Assembly (NCBI GenBank): GCA_018340375.1
Contig: JAFFJZ010000014.1
Location: 3,410,001-3,474,000, forward strand
DNA length: 64,000 bases
Direction of reading: 5' to 3'
Origin: Gonatopus flavifemur
Taxonomy: Eukaryota > Arthropoda > Insecta > Hymenoptera > Dryinidae
The notes under the pieces were generated by a model. That model had not been told where the DNA came from. It worked only from the letters and a program-made list of their open reading frames with translations, and ran no database searches. A program made the translations under genes and the position numbers. This document shows, piece after piece, positions 34,439 through 46,610 of the stretch (its first letter is position 1; each line of letters opens with the position of its first letter).

Positions 34439-35199
34439 TGTTTCAAGCGATCGTTGCATTGTACAACTCGACTCTTTGCGAGTTTTTTCTACACTAAACG
34501 AACTTCTTCCCTGTAGATGAAATAAACTAATTTTTTCTTCTCGTAATTCACTTTCATTCCGATCAGAACAATTCTCTGCGAACTCGTGTATTATATTTTG
34601 AGGATTGTTTTTTTTTTCGTCACGAACATAGATGCTTTCAATGATTTTGAGTGATTTCTTCTTCTCGTTATAACGACAATCATCATATTATCGCAGGTCA
34701 GGGACGTCATACGATACCTCGGCCTTGCTTCTTCTTACAAACTCACACCAACTCATCACACATTTCATTCCACACACTCGCCAACATACACACCATATTA
34801 AACTCTATCCTATTCTCTCGTTATCTCATTTTCCAGGTGTTAAATATACGCATGTATTTACATATCTACCGGACAGGAGTTGCACACACGCTCACTTGGT
34901 CCACCCGAATCATTTTTTTTTCCTATGCAATAATGTTTGGAAATAAATTTGTATAATTCATATTGGAAGGGAATATTTCAATCACAAAAGTAATTTTTCT
35001 CATAGTGAATGCTACTGTTCCACTATCAATTGTAGAAAACAGAAATTTATATGTGATCAACATTTTTTTTTCATTCGCTCTGCTTTAATCTACAACAATT
35101 AGCTCATCCTTTTCAGGTTACGAGCGTGTGTGGGGACCAGTGGAGTTTCAACTGATATTTCTTGTTGTGTTTTAACATCATGCTATCGTTCATAATATA
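34439..35199. other. Leader-like sequence between two inserted transposons
   Basis: Pyrimidine-rich (TTTTTTCTTCTCG, CATTTTCCAGGTG), no supportable ORF. Probably the continuation of the Gypsy 5' region split by the mariner on the left and DD41D copy 2 on the right. Confidence 0.4.
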
Positions 35200-35201
35200 T
35201 A

Positions 35202-37176
35202 CAGGGTGGGGCATTTGAAGTGTCGCGCGCGTTTTTTCCAAAAATAAAATGAGATACGAGAAAATTTTTCAGACAAAAATTGTAGGGTATCGAAGGGGAC
35301 ATCTGATGGTGGCCTTGGCTTTGACCTCAAATCTCATCTTCGAGGGCATTCTGAGGTCAACTCTTGTTTTTTAAATAGCATCCCATATTTTTTACTGCAG
35401 ATTTGGATTCTAGGTCAAAAACCAAGAAACTTTTGTCTGAACCATTTTCCTGAAATCCGCAAAGATGGCGCTCTAATCGATATTGTTCCATACTGAATCT
35501 GACATTAGAATAACTCGAAAACGAAGGGTCTTGGAGGAGAATGTTTCGGACAAAAGTTGTCTGATTCCAAGGGGGACCCCTTGAACTGAAACGGAGGTGA
35601 TGGGGTATAACAGACAAAACACAACACATTTCAATCGTCTACATCACTTGGATAATTTTGATGCAGTAGATGCTCAAAATGATGGCCTTCGACTTCAATA
35701 CACATTTCAAAACGTTTTACAAAAGATTGCTGAACTCGTGCTAAAATATCTTCATTGATGCTCGCGCATGCATTGATGATTCGTTGACGCATATTCTCAG
35801 GTGTAGTCGGTGCTTGTTGATAAACTGTATCTTTTATGTATCCCCATAAAAAAAATCTGGAGAAGTAAGATCCGGAGAACGGGCAGGCCAATGAACTGGT
35901 CCACGACGTCCTATCCATCGTCCAGGATAATCTCTGTCCAATATTTCTCGAGCTGTGACTGCATAATGGGATGGACAACCATCGTGTTGATACCACATAT
36001 TCAATCGTTCCTGAATAGGTATGTCTTCAAGTAATGTTGGAAGTACTTGATCTAAGAAATGTCTGTACTTCTCTCCATTCAGCGTATCTGCAATGAAGTA
36101 CGGTCCAATTACTCGAGATCGAAAAATACCACACCAAACATTCACAGCCCATTGTCTTTGATGCTCTACTTGACGTAACCATCTTGGATTTCCTGTCGCC
36201 CAGTAATGCATATTATGTCGATTTACTTGACCATGATTGGTGAACGTCGACTCATCAGAAAATAATATGTTGATGAAGTTGTTATTGTGCATTTGCGTTA
36301 GACCCCATCGACAAAACTGTACACGATTTTCGAAATCATCACCGTGAAGGTCTTGATGCAAACAAATGTGATACGGATGGAATTTGTGACGTTTCAGTAT
36401 TCGAAGAACACTTCTTCGAGAAATTCCCGATTGAAGTTCAATTTCACGAGAGCTCACGTGTGGATTATTGGCTACTGCAGCTAGTACATTAACTTCCGCA
36501 TTTTCTCCGCTAACAGTTCTCATTCGATGTCGTTTTTCCCTTGTAACACTTCCCGTTTCTGAGAATAATTTTGTAATGCGTTGAAAATACCTAATGGATG
36601 GCGTTGTTCTTTCAGGAAATCGTTCTGCATACAAGTCATATGCTTGTCTGGGGTTCTTATGCACTTCACCGTAAATGTAGATCATATCGATCTTCTCAGA
36701 AACCGTGTATCGGATATCCATGATTTTCAATTTGTCATAAACCAAGTAATAATCAAATGTAACTGACAAACTGACTTTCAAAATCGTGAATTTTCACTGA
36801 ACCCCGTCGTTTGTTCACATCGCGTGAGCTCTGAATGGTGGTAATGTAGACGATTGAAATGTGTTGTGTATTGACAACTTTTGTACGAAACATTCTTTTG
36901 CAAGACCCTTCGTTTTCGAGTTATTCAGGAAAATGGTTCAGACAAAAGTTTCTTGGTTTTTGACCTAGAATCCAAATCTGCAGTAAAAAATATGAGATGC
37001 TATTTAAAAAACAAGAGTTGATCTCAGAATGCCCTTGAAGATGAGATTTGAGGTCAAAGCCAAGGCCACCATCGGTTGTCCCCCTCGGTACCCTACAACT
37101 TTTGTCCGAAAAATTTTCTCGTATCTCACTTTATTTTTGGAAAAAACACCCGCGACACTTTGAATGCCCCACCCTG
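35202..37176 (-). mobile_element. DD41D element, copy 2 (inverted orientation)
   Basis: 1975 bp; same ends as copy 1, TA on both sides (35200-35201, 37177-37178). The inverted repeats lack a stretch near 36920 that copy 1 has (GCGCTCTAATCGATATTG on one arm). Transposase protein about 98% identical to copy 1 by eye. Inserted in the Gypsy leader. Confidence 0.9.
35631..36721 (-). pseudogene. DD41D transposase, broken by one-base slip
   Basis: ATG at 36721; frame open to about 35834, where the T9 run of copy 1 (GATTTTTTTTTATGG) has only eight bases (A8 on the plus strand, 35848-35855). This shifts frame inside SPDFF just after the third catalytic D. The C-terminal part continues in another frame (LWGYIKDTVYQQ) to 35631. 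The copy 1 stop TAA reads CAA here, so the tail is nine residues longer. Changes from copy 1 include ELHSG/ELQSG, ATENP/ATGNP and YFMADT/YFIADT. Inactive unless helped by copy 1. Confidence 0.85.
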
Positions 37177-37178
37177 TA

Positions 37179-38122
37179 TATTTGTTATTCAGAACCCCAT
37201 TACGTCACAATTATTCTTGGGGCGCCCATACAATTTTACAGCCAAGAATACAGGGACTTGGAATCCATCGCGATAAGAGGTATACGAGTAGTTTCGTCTA
37301 CCGTACACGCTTGGAACACGTTTCTTCGGTGTTGCAACTCCAGTTTTGTTTGGACGTGAACGTTTCTCTTTCAGTAAAATTGTGAAAAAACAAGAGGTGG
37401 ATTTCACTTGCTCTGCTTTCGCTCGATCAGACCGTTCCTGTCTACGTAAAATCCTGAACCAAAGCACTGAGGTCCTGCAAGTCATTCCTTTCCCCCGCCG
37501 GTGAGACATACGACTGCATCCTGTGGTGTGTGTTCCACGAGAGGAGAATAATAACTTGGGACTTGAACATTTTGCGAACTTTTTTGATGGTCAGCGACTG
37601 CCTCCTACGTGGTGCTGGATCGTTGTTAAAGGCCGCGAATAGTTAAAGGTGATTCTATCCTCAAACCAAAGAGTCTGTGCGCTATACCGTTTCCCTCTTT
37701 TGTAAAACTTTTGACTGCAGTCAGTGGTGATTGTTTTGCATTGGTGGGACTATGGCGTGTAGATAAAAATCTGTTCACCAAACTTTCAAACTGACACTGA
37801 CTGTAATGGTAGTGAAACGTTTGTATGGAGATGTAAACAGATTTGACACTATAGGTTTTGGAAAAAATTCCCGAGATTGATCATTTGACTGCATTCAGTG
37901 GTAAGTCTTACATAATCGGAAGACATTAGCGTGGAATTTTGTTGGACGGTTGTTAAGGTGGTAAATATTAGTACGAAGAAGAACTTTTCTTACCGTGATC
38001 CTCTCCCCACCTACTCTCACTACCTTGGTTTCGAGAAATTCTGACTGCATTCTGTGGTAGAGTTTGTTTGAAACAAGGCATTCTGTTTCCAGTCCTTTTC
38101 CTTCCCCTGCTAATTTTCGTCC
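37179..38122 (+). other. Gypsy leader with four spaced repeats of a TGACTGCATTCTGTGGT motif
   Basis: ACGACTGCATCCTGTGGTG (37510), TGACTGCAGTCAGTGGTG (37710), TGACTGCATTCAGTGGTA (37887) and TGACTGCATTCTGTGGTA (38041) lie 150-200 bp apart, on the same strand, upstream of the gag ATG. No ORF. Function unknown; leader RNA structure or packaging signals are guesses. Confidence 0.55.
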
Positions 38123-38317
38123 ATGACTGAAACTGGTCGGAGAGCCGTTCTTAAATCATTGAGAAGGAAACTATATCAAGAGGACGTAAATTTATCAGAA
38201 AACGAGAAAGCTAAATTGTTTAATAGGATTTTCGATTCAGAAATCGAGTTATTGAAACCTCCTTATCAACGCTCTGTAACCATCGGTACGCGATTGTATA
38301 CAAGCCTGGTCGAGTAA
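38123..38317 (+). pseudogene. Start of Gypsy gag, truncated
   Basis: ATG 38123 (MTETGRRAVLKSLRRK), basic and helical, 64 codons then TAA. Follows the long leader directly. The rest of gag, the protease, the reverse transcriptase and RNase H are missing; the next frame (38350 onward, different phase) is already acidic linker. Best read as the 5' side of an internal deletion. Confidence 0.45.
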
Positions 38318-38349
38318 ATTCGAACGCTGACGCGCTCTCGCGGAATCCT

Positions 38350-40506
38350 GTGGTGAGAGCGTGCCCTGCTGTTCCGCGAGACAAGGACCCAGAATATACC
38401 GCGAAGCTCAGACAGCCTCCCTTAGACAATACGGGAATAGGGATACGCGTGAGGGAACGACGGAATGAGGAAAATCGTCCCAACTATCAAGAGCTATCCA
38501 TAGTCGAGGATGACCCCTCAAACGAGACGACCGATGATTCAAGAATCCTCGAATCTTCCCGGTCAAGTCTGCTACCCACTCTCACCTGAACGTTGCTCAT
38601 GCCCGATCTCCCGGAGGACGAAATCATCCTCGACGCGCCTGATGCCAATTCTACGATGATTCGCTCTCGAGATTCTACCTCCGTGTCGGACTCAACCATA
38701 AACGAGACGGTAATAGCCCGGAACAACGGACCTCCTAGCCCGATTCGGCCGGGAGATAGCATTGCCTCGTGGAATCCTTCCATTGCCCCGAATTTCTCCC
38801 CAGGAAAACAATCTACGAAGATTGATCTCCTCGAAAACCACGCACAACCACCTATTATACTCAATCGAACTGAGCAGGGTGAAAATAGCGGTAGAGCACC
38901 CCTCAATGCGTCCCTCATTGACGAAGAGATACCCCCAGAAGTTTCCGAGATTCCCTCCATAGGGTTGTCATCACTCTTCGATGACTCGATTATAGAGGAA
39001 ATCGATTTAGATCCCGAACCCGTGGATCCGATCCCAGAGCGATTCCTTGCTGTTCGAGGAACGATCACTATCATCGATAAACCATTAACAGTGGAGAGGG
39101 ATAGTTACGCACACCTTGTTGTGTTCGAGAATATGAGTGAGGATCCCACTCATCAAGTTCTTAAGGAATTATCTCTCATCCATGATACTAGAATTCGTTT
39201 AGCCAGACCAAAGCCTGGAGAAATCGTGCTCTCACAGAGAGAACAACAAAATGTATATAGTATTTCCACTGATAAGAGCCCCCTAAGTGCAACAAAATTG
39301 ACCCAGCTGGTCCGATCCTTCAAAGCGGAAATAATTCCCGACAAACGTCGCTCCATACGTTTTTCCGCGGCAGGAAGTTTATTTAAACTTCTTAGACCGA
39401 AACAGGTGAATAACATCTTGACGTATTCCTTCCAGGATGTTCCCATCGAAATACTAATTTGCACGAAAGAAATTATCGTACCCTCTCCCGAAGCTCGTAG
39501 TGAAATTATGAACGAGTATCATGCGAGTCTTTTTGGAGGTCATAAAGGCGTCTCAAAAACATATAATCGTATGAGACATCGGTTCTTCTGGAAGAACATG
39601 CATGAAGAAATTAGTAACTACATTCGTGCATGCAAGAGCTGCCAGGAGCAGAAATGAGTTCGAATTAAAACAAAAGAACCGATGTTTATTACCGATACTC
39701 CATCTCAACCTTTGGACAGGGTCGCTCTCGATCTAGTAGTGCCTCTACGAACCACCCCCAGCGGGAACAATCACATCCTGACAATGCAAGACCAGTTAAC
39801 AAAGTACTGCATTGCTATTCCCATACCCAATGGACGGGCTACAACCATAGCCAATGCATTCGCGCGATATTGTATCGCGATGTTCGGAGCTCCGCGGTGT
39901 ATATTGACTGATAAGGGAAGAGCTTTTGTAGGTAGTGTCCTGAAACAACTCGCGGAAATATTCCGCACAGATCAAGTGTCAACTTCGGGTTATCGACCGC
40001 AATCGAATGGTTCTTTAGAGCGAAGTCATTTAGTGCTCACCGAGTATTTGAAACATTATATCAAAAACTACGATGACTGGGACACATTGATCCCATTTGC
40101 GATGTTTTCATACAATACTTCGGTATACGAGGCGACTTCGTTCACCCCGTTTGAACTCATATTTGGACATGGAGCCCGCATGCCGAGTCAATATCCACCT
40201 CCAGAGGAGCTGGAAACATACAACTCATATCTCGCTGAATTAATAAAACGACTCGACGAGATAAGAGCCATCGCTCATTCAAAAATTATTGACGCAAAAC
40301 TAAAATCAAAATCTTACTATGATCGTAATATAAATCCCGTTGAATCCAGCGTAGGTCAATCGGTTTACGTGTTGGAAGAACCGCGTGTAGGGAAATTAGA
40401 TAAGCAATATGTGAGTCCCTACGTCATATTATACCTTACCGAGAGCAAAAACGCCGTTCTCGAGGACGAGCGCGGAGCAATCATACTCAAACATATCGAC
40501 AAATGA
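38350..40506 (+). pseudogene. Ty3/Gypsy pol 3' part: linker plus integrase, two UGA stops
   Basis: One frame from 38350 to TAA 40504-40506, broken only by TGA at 38587-38589 and 39655-39657. The first ~230 codons are acidic and low-complexity. The integrase zinc finger is complete (EYHASLFGGHKG ... YIRACKSCQ, an HHCC set), with the second stop right after it. The catalytic core follows: LDRVALDLVVPL (first D), CILTDKGRAFVG (second D), RPQSNGSLERSH (E), then YNTSVYEATSFTPFEL and a C-terminal GQSVYVLEEPRVGKLDKQY block. Integrase inserts the cDNA into the genome. Reverse transcriptase and RNase H are absent, so this copy could not move by itself. Insertions of mariner and DD41D in its leader show it is older than they are. 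Confidence 0.75.
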
Positions 40507-41558
40507 AAACCCGCATACGAACAGGAAAAAACAATAAAGTCATGGATTGATAAATAGAGTAAAAGTACAGGAAAACGACTGATACACTGAACAAAAGGAA
40601 TAAATAGTATTTGACAATCTAACTTCAACTTTCAAAAAACGGGAACACACCTTTGCAACCATAGATTAGCGATAGAAACGATCATATGACGTGGAACATT
40701 GATAAAATAATGACACACGAATATCAGGAAATTGCCATATAATAAAGAAAAAGGAGAGTTATTAGCCAAGAGCGACCATTATTACGAAGAGAGGCGTGTG
40801 CATACATTCAGTACGCATACCATATAGATATACAAGTACCTATAATATTACAGCAGCCATTAATACGGCTGAAGTTAAAAGAAAGAAATCACTTATCATT
40901 GGTTCAGAGGAAGAGAGTAGGATATATAAACATGAAGCGATAAAACCACAGTAGGACTGTAGGTATCATGTATCAATGCCAGCCCTCTCGACAACAATCA
41001 TAATCATATAGGTCGGAAGCATCAACGTTACAATGATTTCCCATAGTACATTGTATTACAGGCATGAATACAAGACTGTAGCAATACCCGAGTTATCGCC
41101 GTGTATTCCAGTTCCATCCATCCGGAGTCGCTGTCGCTCTCGCAACCACACGGAACGCGATGAAACAGCCTACCACGTACGAACATACGAAACTAACGTA
41201 TTCATACAAACAACTCCAAACTAAACGGACCTGTAAATGTAAGCCATACACGGTGCATGCGTATGTTCAAGATACATGCAGGAGAATATGCGTATGTTCA
41301 AGATACATGCAGGAGAATATGCGTATGCAACGTATCAGTGATCTTCACCCAGAAGCAAAAATCAATACATTTTGCTTTTGAGTGGAGATAGCATATTCGA
41401 GACATCGATTCATCGTGATGCCTCTCTTGTGTACGGAGCGACGAACGCTGGTGGAATAATCCGTTTATTCCACCTCCATCCATTCGTCGCTCTGTCCTCC
41501 TCTGTACCACTGGTGTATTCCTTCACACAAGGCATGTTTTATATACCGCACCATTGTA
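40507..41558 (+). other. Gypsy 3' region, no gene
   Basis: No ORF with resemblance. Contains the 31-bp direct duplication described separately and an AT-rich, GCATAC-rich stretch. A 3' LTR matching 32164-32886 was looked for and not found. Confidence 0.4.
41258..41326. repeat. 31-bp direct tandem duplication
   Basis: TGCGTATGTTCAAGATACAT followed by GCAGGAGAATA, twice in succession without mismatch, then a partial third unit (TGCGTATGCAACG). Confidence 0.85.
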
Positions 41559-41682
41559 CGTTTTTTCCAAAAATAAAGTGAGATACGAGAAAATTTTTCG
41601 GACAAAAGTTGTAGGGTACCGAGGGGGACATCCGATGGTGGCCTTGGCTTTGACCTCAAATCTCATCTTCAAGGGCATTCTG
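41559..41682. repeat. 124-bp remnant of the DD41D inverted repeat
   Basis: From CGTTTTTTCCAAAAATAAAG to GAAGGGCATTCTG-type end, apparently identical to the corresponding part of copy 1 (13118-13241 region). Lacks the terminal CAGGGTGGGG and the inner part. Lies exactly between the Gypsy 3' region and the Mutator-like gene. Confidence 0.85.
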
Positions 41683-41687
41683 GTACA

Positions 41688-42728
41688 CTGGGAAACTCGT
41701 CGATGTAACAGGGAAGAGTGAATTTTGTAAGGCGTGCTCATTGTGGAAAAATAAAGAAGACACTGCCGAGTTCAAGAAGTGGAAAGAGAATCATGAAGCA
41801 GCATGTGAGGCAAATCACGAAGGATCGGCTGGAAAGATGGAAGTAGACGGAGCAACAGGAATGTTTTTACGAGCTAACGAAAAGAATGAAGTTACTTACA
41901 TCAATTACATCGGGGATGAGGATTGCAAGACTTTTGAAGCAATTGTCGAGCAAAATCCGAACGTACGTAAAAGAGAATGCATCGATCACGTACAAAAAAG
42001 AATGGGCAGTCGACTCCGAAATCTAGCAAAGAAAAATAAATTGGGTGGCAAAGGAAAGTTAACTGGTAAGCTTATTGATGAACTCACAATTCATTACGGA
42101 TTAGCCATTCGTAGACACTGTCACTCCATCGAAGAAATGAGAAAAGCTATCTGGGCCACGTTATATCATAAAATTTCGAGTGATGATGAACCTCAACATC
42201 ATTTATGCCCAGAGGGCCCGAAATCATGGTGTGCTTGGCAACGACACAAGGCTATCGGAAGAGATGAAGATAGTTACGAGCACAGTTCAGTAATGTCAAA
42301 AGATATTTTTGAAGCCATCAAAAAGACATACGAAGAGTTGAGCAGTGACGACTCGTTGACGCGTTGCTTGGGCGGTTACACACAGAACTCGAACGAGTTT
42401 TAATGCTACAGTGTGGTCAATGGCTCCGAAAACTGTTTCTGGGGGCAAGAGTGTACTCGACATAGCCGCGAATCTTGCAGTAATCTACTTCAATGACGGA
42501 TACAAAGGCATAATGCGAGTTATGAGTCAATTAGGAATAATTATTGGCCTTCAATGCCACAATTTCTGTAGCGAAGCTGACGCCAAGCGGATTGAGAAAT
42601 CGGAGCGCTCCCTCACTGAAGAGGCAGAGGAAGGTAAGGAAGCAACATCTACCAGAAAAGAAGAAGAGCAGGAGAAAGTTGAACTAGAAGGGCAATTGTA
42701 CGGTCCGGGCATCGCCGATAAAGGGTAA
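41688..42728 (+). pseudogene. Mutator-like transposase fragment
   Basis: The frame is open from the junction at about 41688: KLVDVTGKSEFCKACSLW, KKWKENHEAACEANHEGSAG, MEVDGATGMF, YINYIGDEDCKTFEAI, IDHVQKRMGSRLRNL, SWCAWQRHK and CLGGYTQNSNEF. It then stops at TAA 42401-42403 and resumes one base over (NATVWSMAPKT) to 42728. GSAGKMEVDGA, YIGDGD-type and TQNxNE motifs are those of the Mutator-like transposase domain found in many arthropod genomes (recall). The D in GDED and the first D of MEVDGA are likely catalytic. The 5' part is missing and there is one frameshift, so it is dead. Confidence 0.7.
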
Positions 42729-43340
42729 ACACCAAATTTCCATGATTTTGTAGTATTTGAAACTTTGAACGCGTTTTTCTCGAAACTATGGTTTTTAAAA
42801 CGGGCGTATTCATAGCGCCTTCAGTTTTGAACCGATCGACTTGAAATTTTAGCTGTAGCTCCCTCATTACATTTTCTAGAAAAGCACGTAGGATTTTTTT
42901 GATAAAGTGGAATTCAACGATTTTATGATCGAAAAACGACCGATTTTTTCGACAAAAAAACACATTTTTCCTTGATATTGACGCCATTTTTTCAAAAATG
43001 AATATTTTTCAAAAATCCTACGTAGTTTTCTAGTTGTCTATATCTCATTCCCAAATATATTTTTTGTTTTGTCCTAGGTTGAAGATTGTGACCTGTGCGA
43101 ATACACCCGTGGAGGACTGATCAAAAAAGATGGTTCACTTCCATCAGTCATTGTGCCGCCATCTTACGTTGAAATAATCCAAATAAAATTTTTCTGTATG
43201 CCTAAAGACTTGTATTAACATGTATAAAAACCGAATTTAAAAATCTTGCTCTGTCTTTCCTCAATGAATTGTCAAAAATGACCCTTGAATTTGCCTCACA
43301 AAGGTATATCCCCCCTTAATATCCGATGTGGAATTCATAT
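42729..43340. other. Sequence downstream of the Mutator-like gene, no ORF
   Basis: Poly-T/poly-A rich (CGCGTTTTTCTCGAAACTA, TTTTTTCGACAAAAAAACAC) with a pyrimidine tract and AG at 43076. Probably the 3' untranslated part of the same element; no terminal repeat found. Confidence 0.4.
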
Positions 43341-43349
43341 GAACGTTGA

Positions 43350-46245
43350 TAAGAGTGAAAGGGACTGACATTGGATGTACTGGAATACTGATAACTTGAT
43401 AAGGACAGTGAGGGTATCGAGTCATCGAATTTGGGATTTGAAAATTTCAAATAACAGGACGGAACCAGTCCGGGAGATCTCTTCTCCGAAACAGATCATT
43501 GTTCACATGGTGATTGAATCGACTCGTTTGAGGGAAATCTGTGACGTACGAAGTATACGTGAGTGCACAACATGGTGGGAAGATTATGACAACTCTAGGT
43601 ACTGAACTTGAGTGGAAGGATGAATACTAGAGTATCACCTAGGTCGCACCATCATCAATTCCTATCCAATTCTCGCGCCCTATAGTAGTTCACTCTGATG
43701 TAACGTATACATAACGACGTATGGATCACTTTGACGACACTATCATCCATGAATGGGTTACTATCACGACATGTGGTTAGTTTCACGACTGTCGCGAAAA
43801 TTTCCCAGGCCAGATTGATCCACGATTGAATATTGCGACCGTACGAGATTGTTCAATGAGATCCTTGAATATGACACATTTCATGTAGATACAATGTATG
43901 TCAATCCCATATTTCATGCGGAGTGAGTATTGATGTCGATATTCATGAGAAGGACTGACATTGAATGTACGGAAATATTGATTAATTGATTAGATCAGTG
44001 AGGATATTGGATCATTGAATCCGGAGTTTGGGGATCTCGAATGACAGAACAGAATCAGTCCTGAACATCTCTTCTCCAAAGCAGACCATTGTTCACATGA
44101 GAAGTGAATCGGATGGGTAGCAAAATCTGTGGCGTATCGAATATATGTGAGTGCACATCAGGGTGGAAGAAGGATTGAGAACTCTAGATACTAAAAATGA
44201 GTGGAGGGATGGATAGAAAATTATCACTCAAACGTATCACTTAAACTATCACCTGCCAGAACGGAACCAGTCCGGAAGATTTCTTTTCCGAAACAGACCA
44301 TTGTTCACATGGTAATTGAATCGAATTGTTCGGAGAAAACCTGTGACGAATTAAGTGTACATAAGTGCACATCATGGTGGGAAGATTATGACAACTCTAG
44401 GGACTGAAGATGAGTGAGAGAATGAACACTGAAGTGTCACCTAGGTCGCATCGTCATCAATTCCTATCCAATTCTCGCGCCTTATAGTAGTTCACTCTGA
44501 TGTAACGTATACATAACGACGTATGGATCACTTTGACGACACTATCATCCATGAATGGGTCACTCTCACGACATGTGATCAGTTTGACGACTGTCGCGGA
44601 AAATTCCCGGGTCGTCAGGATCTACAACCAAATATTGTGACAGTACAAGATTGTGCAACGGGATTTTCAAATGTTGCACATCGAATTCCGATGCAATTTC
44701 CATGAATCTCACACCCGCAAGCGAATTTATATACCTTGCATACTGAGTTAGAGAATTCGCGAAAGTCTGAGATATGATGGGAATTGTCTTATCAACGGAA
44801 TCAAAAAAGATTTCGCGTCAATGATCGGACGGATATCGAGTTTTCCAGATATCGAGCAACGATTCTTGAAGAAGTTCACTCCTCGACCTCATTTGGAAAC
44901 TCAGCAGGGACGGACACCGCATGTTGATAGTAGTGGAAAAAACTAAAAAATTGAATGTACTGGATTAATGATTACTTGATAGAGACATTGACGGATTCGA
45001 TCATTGAATTTGGAATTCGGAGATTTCGAATGACAGAACGGAACTCCTCCTGGATATTTCTCCTTCAAAACAGACCATTTTTCACATGGGAAGTGAATCA
45101 TATGGTCGGCGGAGAATCTGTGACGTATCGAGTATATGTAAGTGCACATCATAGTGGGAGGATGATTAAGAACTCTGGGCATTGAAAATGAGTGAAAGGA
45201 TGGATAGAAATGTATCACCTAGGTCGCTTCATCATCAATTTCTATCCAATACTCGCGCCCTATAGTAGTTCACTCTGATGTAACGTATACATAACGACGT
45301 ATGGATCACTTTGACGACACTATCATCCATGAATGGGTTACTACCACGACATGTGGTTAGTTTGACGACGGTCGCGAAAAATTCCCGGGTCATCGGGATC
45401 CACGATCGAATATCGTGACCGTACAAGATTGCTCAATGATTTTTTCCAATCTTGCGCATCGAGTGTGGATTCAATTCCCATGAATCTTAGGTCCGAAAGC
45501 GATCTGGTATACCTTGCATACGGGGTTGAAGGATCCGCGGAATTTTGAGATAAGATGGGAATTGTCTTGTCAACGAGATAAGAAAAGATTCCGCGTCAAT
45601 GGTCGGACGGAAATCAAGGTTTCCAGATATCAAGCAACGATTCTTGAAGAAGTTCATTCCTTGACCTCATTTGGAAACTCAGCAGGGACGGAAACCACAT
45701 GTTGATAGTAGTGGAAGAGACTGAAAAATGGAATGTATTGGAATAACGATTACTTGATAAAGACTGACGAATTCGATCATTGAATTTGGAATTCGAAAAT
45801 TTCGAATGACAGAACGGAACTCGTCCTGAATATTCCTCCTTCAAAACAGATCATTTTTCACGAGGGAAGTGAATCAGATGGTCGACGGAGAATCTGTGAC
45901 GTATCGAGTATATGTAAGTGCACATCATAGTGGGAGGATGATTAAGAACTCTGGGCATTAAAAATGAGTGAAAGGATGGATAGAAATGTATCACCTAGGT
46001 CGCATCATCATCAATTTCTATCTAATTCTCGCGCTTCATAGTGGTTCACTCTGATATAGCGTATACATAACGACGTATGGGCCAGTTTGACTACACTATA
46101 ATCCAAGAATGGGGGACTATCACGACATGTGATTAGTTTGCCGACGGTCTCGAAAAATTCCCGGGTCATCATGATCTATCATCAAACACTGTGACCGTAC
46201 AGATTGCTCGATGGGATTTTCGAACTTTCGAATTCTGAAATGTCA
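43350..46245. repeat. ~780-bp tandem repeat array, about four units
   Basis: The phrase CACCTAGGTCGCA (or CGCTT) recurs at about 43637, 44439, 45217 and 45993, spacings of roughly 802, 778 and 776 bp. Each unit also holds GTAACGTATACATAACGACG, a GGACTGACATTG-type start and TGTTCACATGG. The second unit contains an internal duplication of the AACGGAACCAGTCCGG block. Divergence between units is visible, so the array is not young. No protein is conserved between units. Confidence 0.85.
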
Positions 46246-46249
46246 TGCG

Positions 46250-46608
46250 GTTTATCAGGTCCAGAAAACGATTCAACAATCCGCTCCCATAAGGGGGAGA
46301 TAATCGAATGCTTCAGATGTCAAGAAAAAAGTTTTCAAACAATTGAATCTTCCATTCCATTCGGAAACTTACTGAGTTAAAAAATTACATGTCAATAGCA
46401 GAGAACGGGCACAGATTCCTATATACAGAAATATTCCCCTATCGATAAGAAGCCCCTTGCAAAAATATGATGTAAGTTTGATCGGAGAAGGGTCACTTCC
46501 ACTTCCAAATGGCGCGACATGGCTAATCATATATTCACTCCCAATTTCTGCAACATTTTTGTTACATTGTTGACACTCCATTTTCGCGAGTGAGAGAAGG
46601 AGAGAGAG
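46250..46608. other. No gene recognised
   Basis: Spacer between the tandem array and the next MITE. Confidence 0.4.
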
Positions 46609-46610
46609 TA

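Noticed and set aside
38487..39074. 195-codon minus-strand frame opposite the Gypsy linker
   Set aside because: The plus strand continues into an integrase with all catalytic residues; the minus frame is a shadow of biased codon use.
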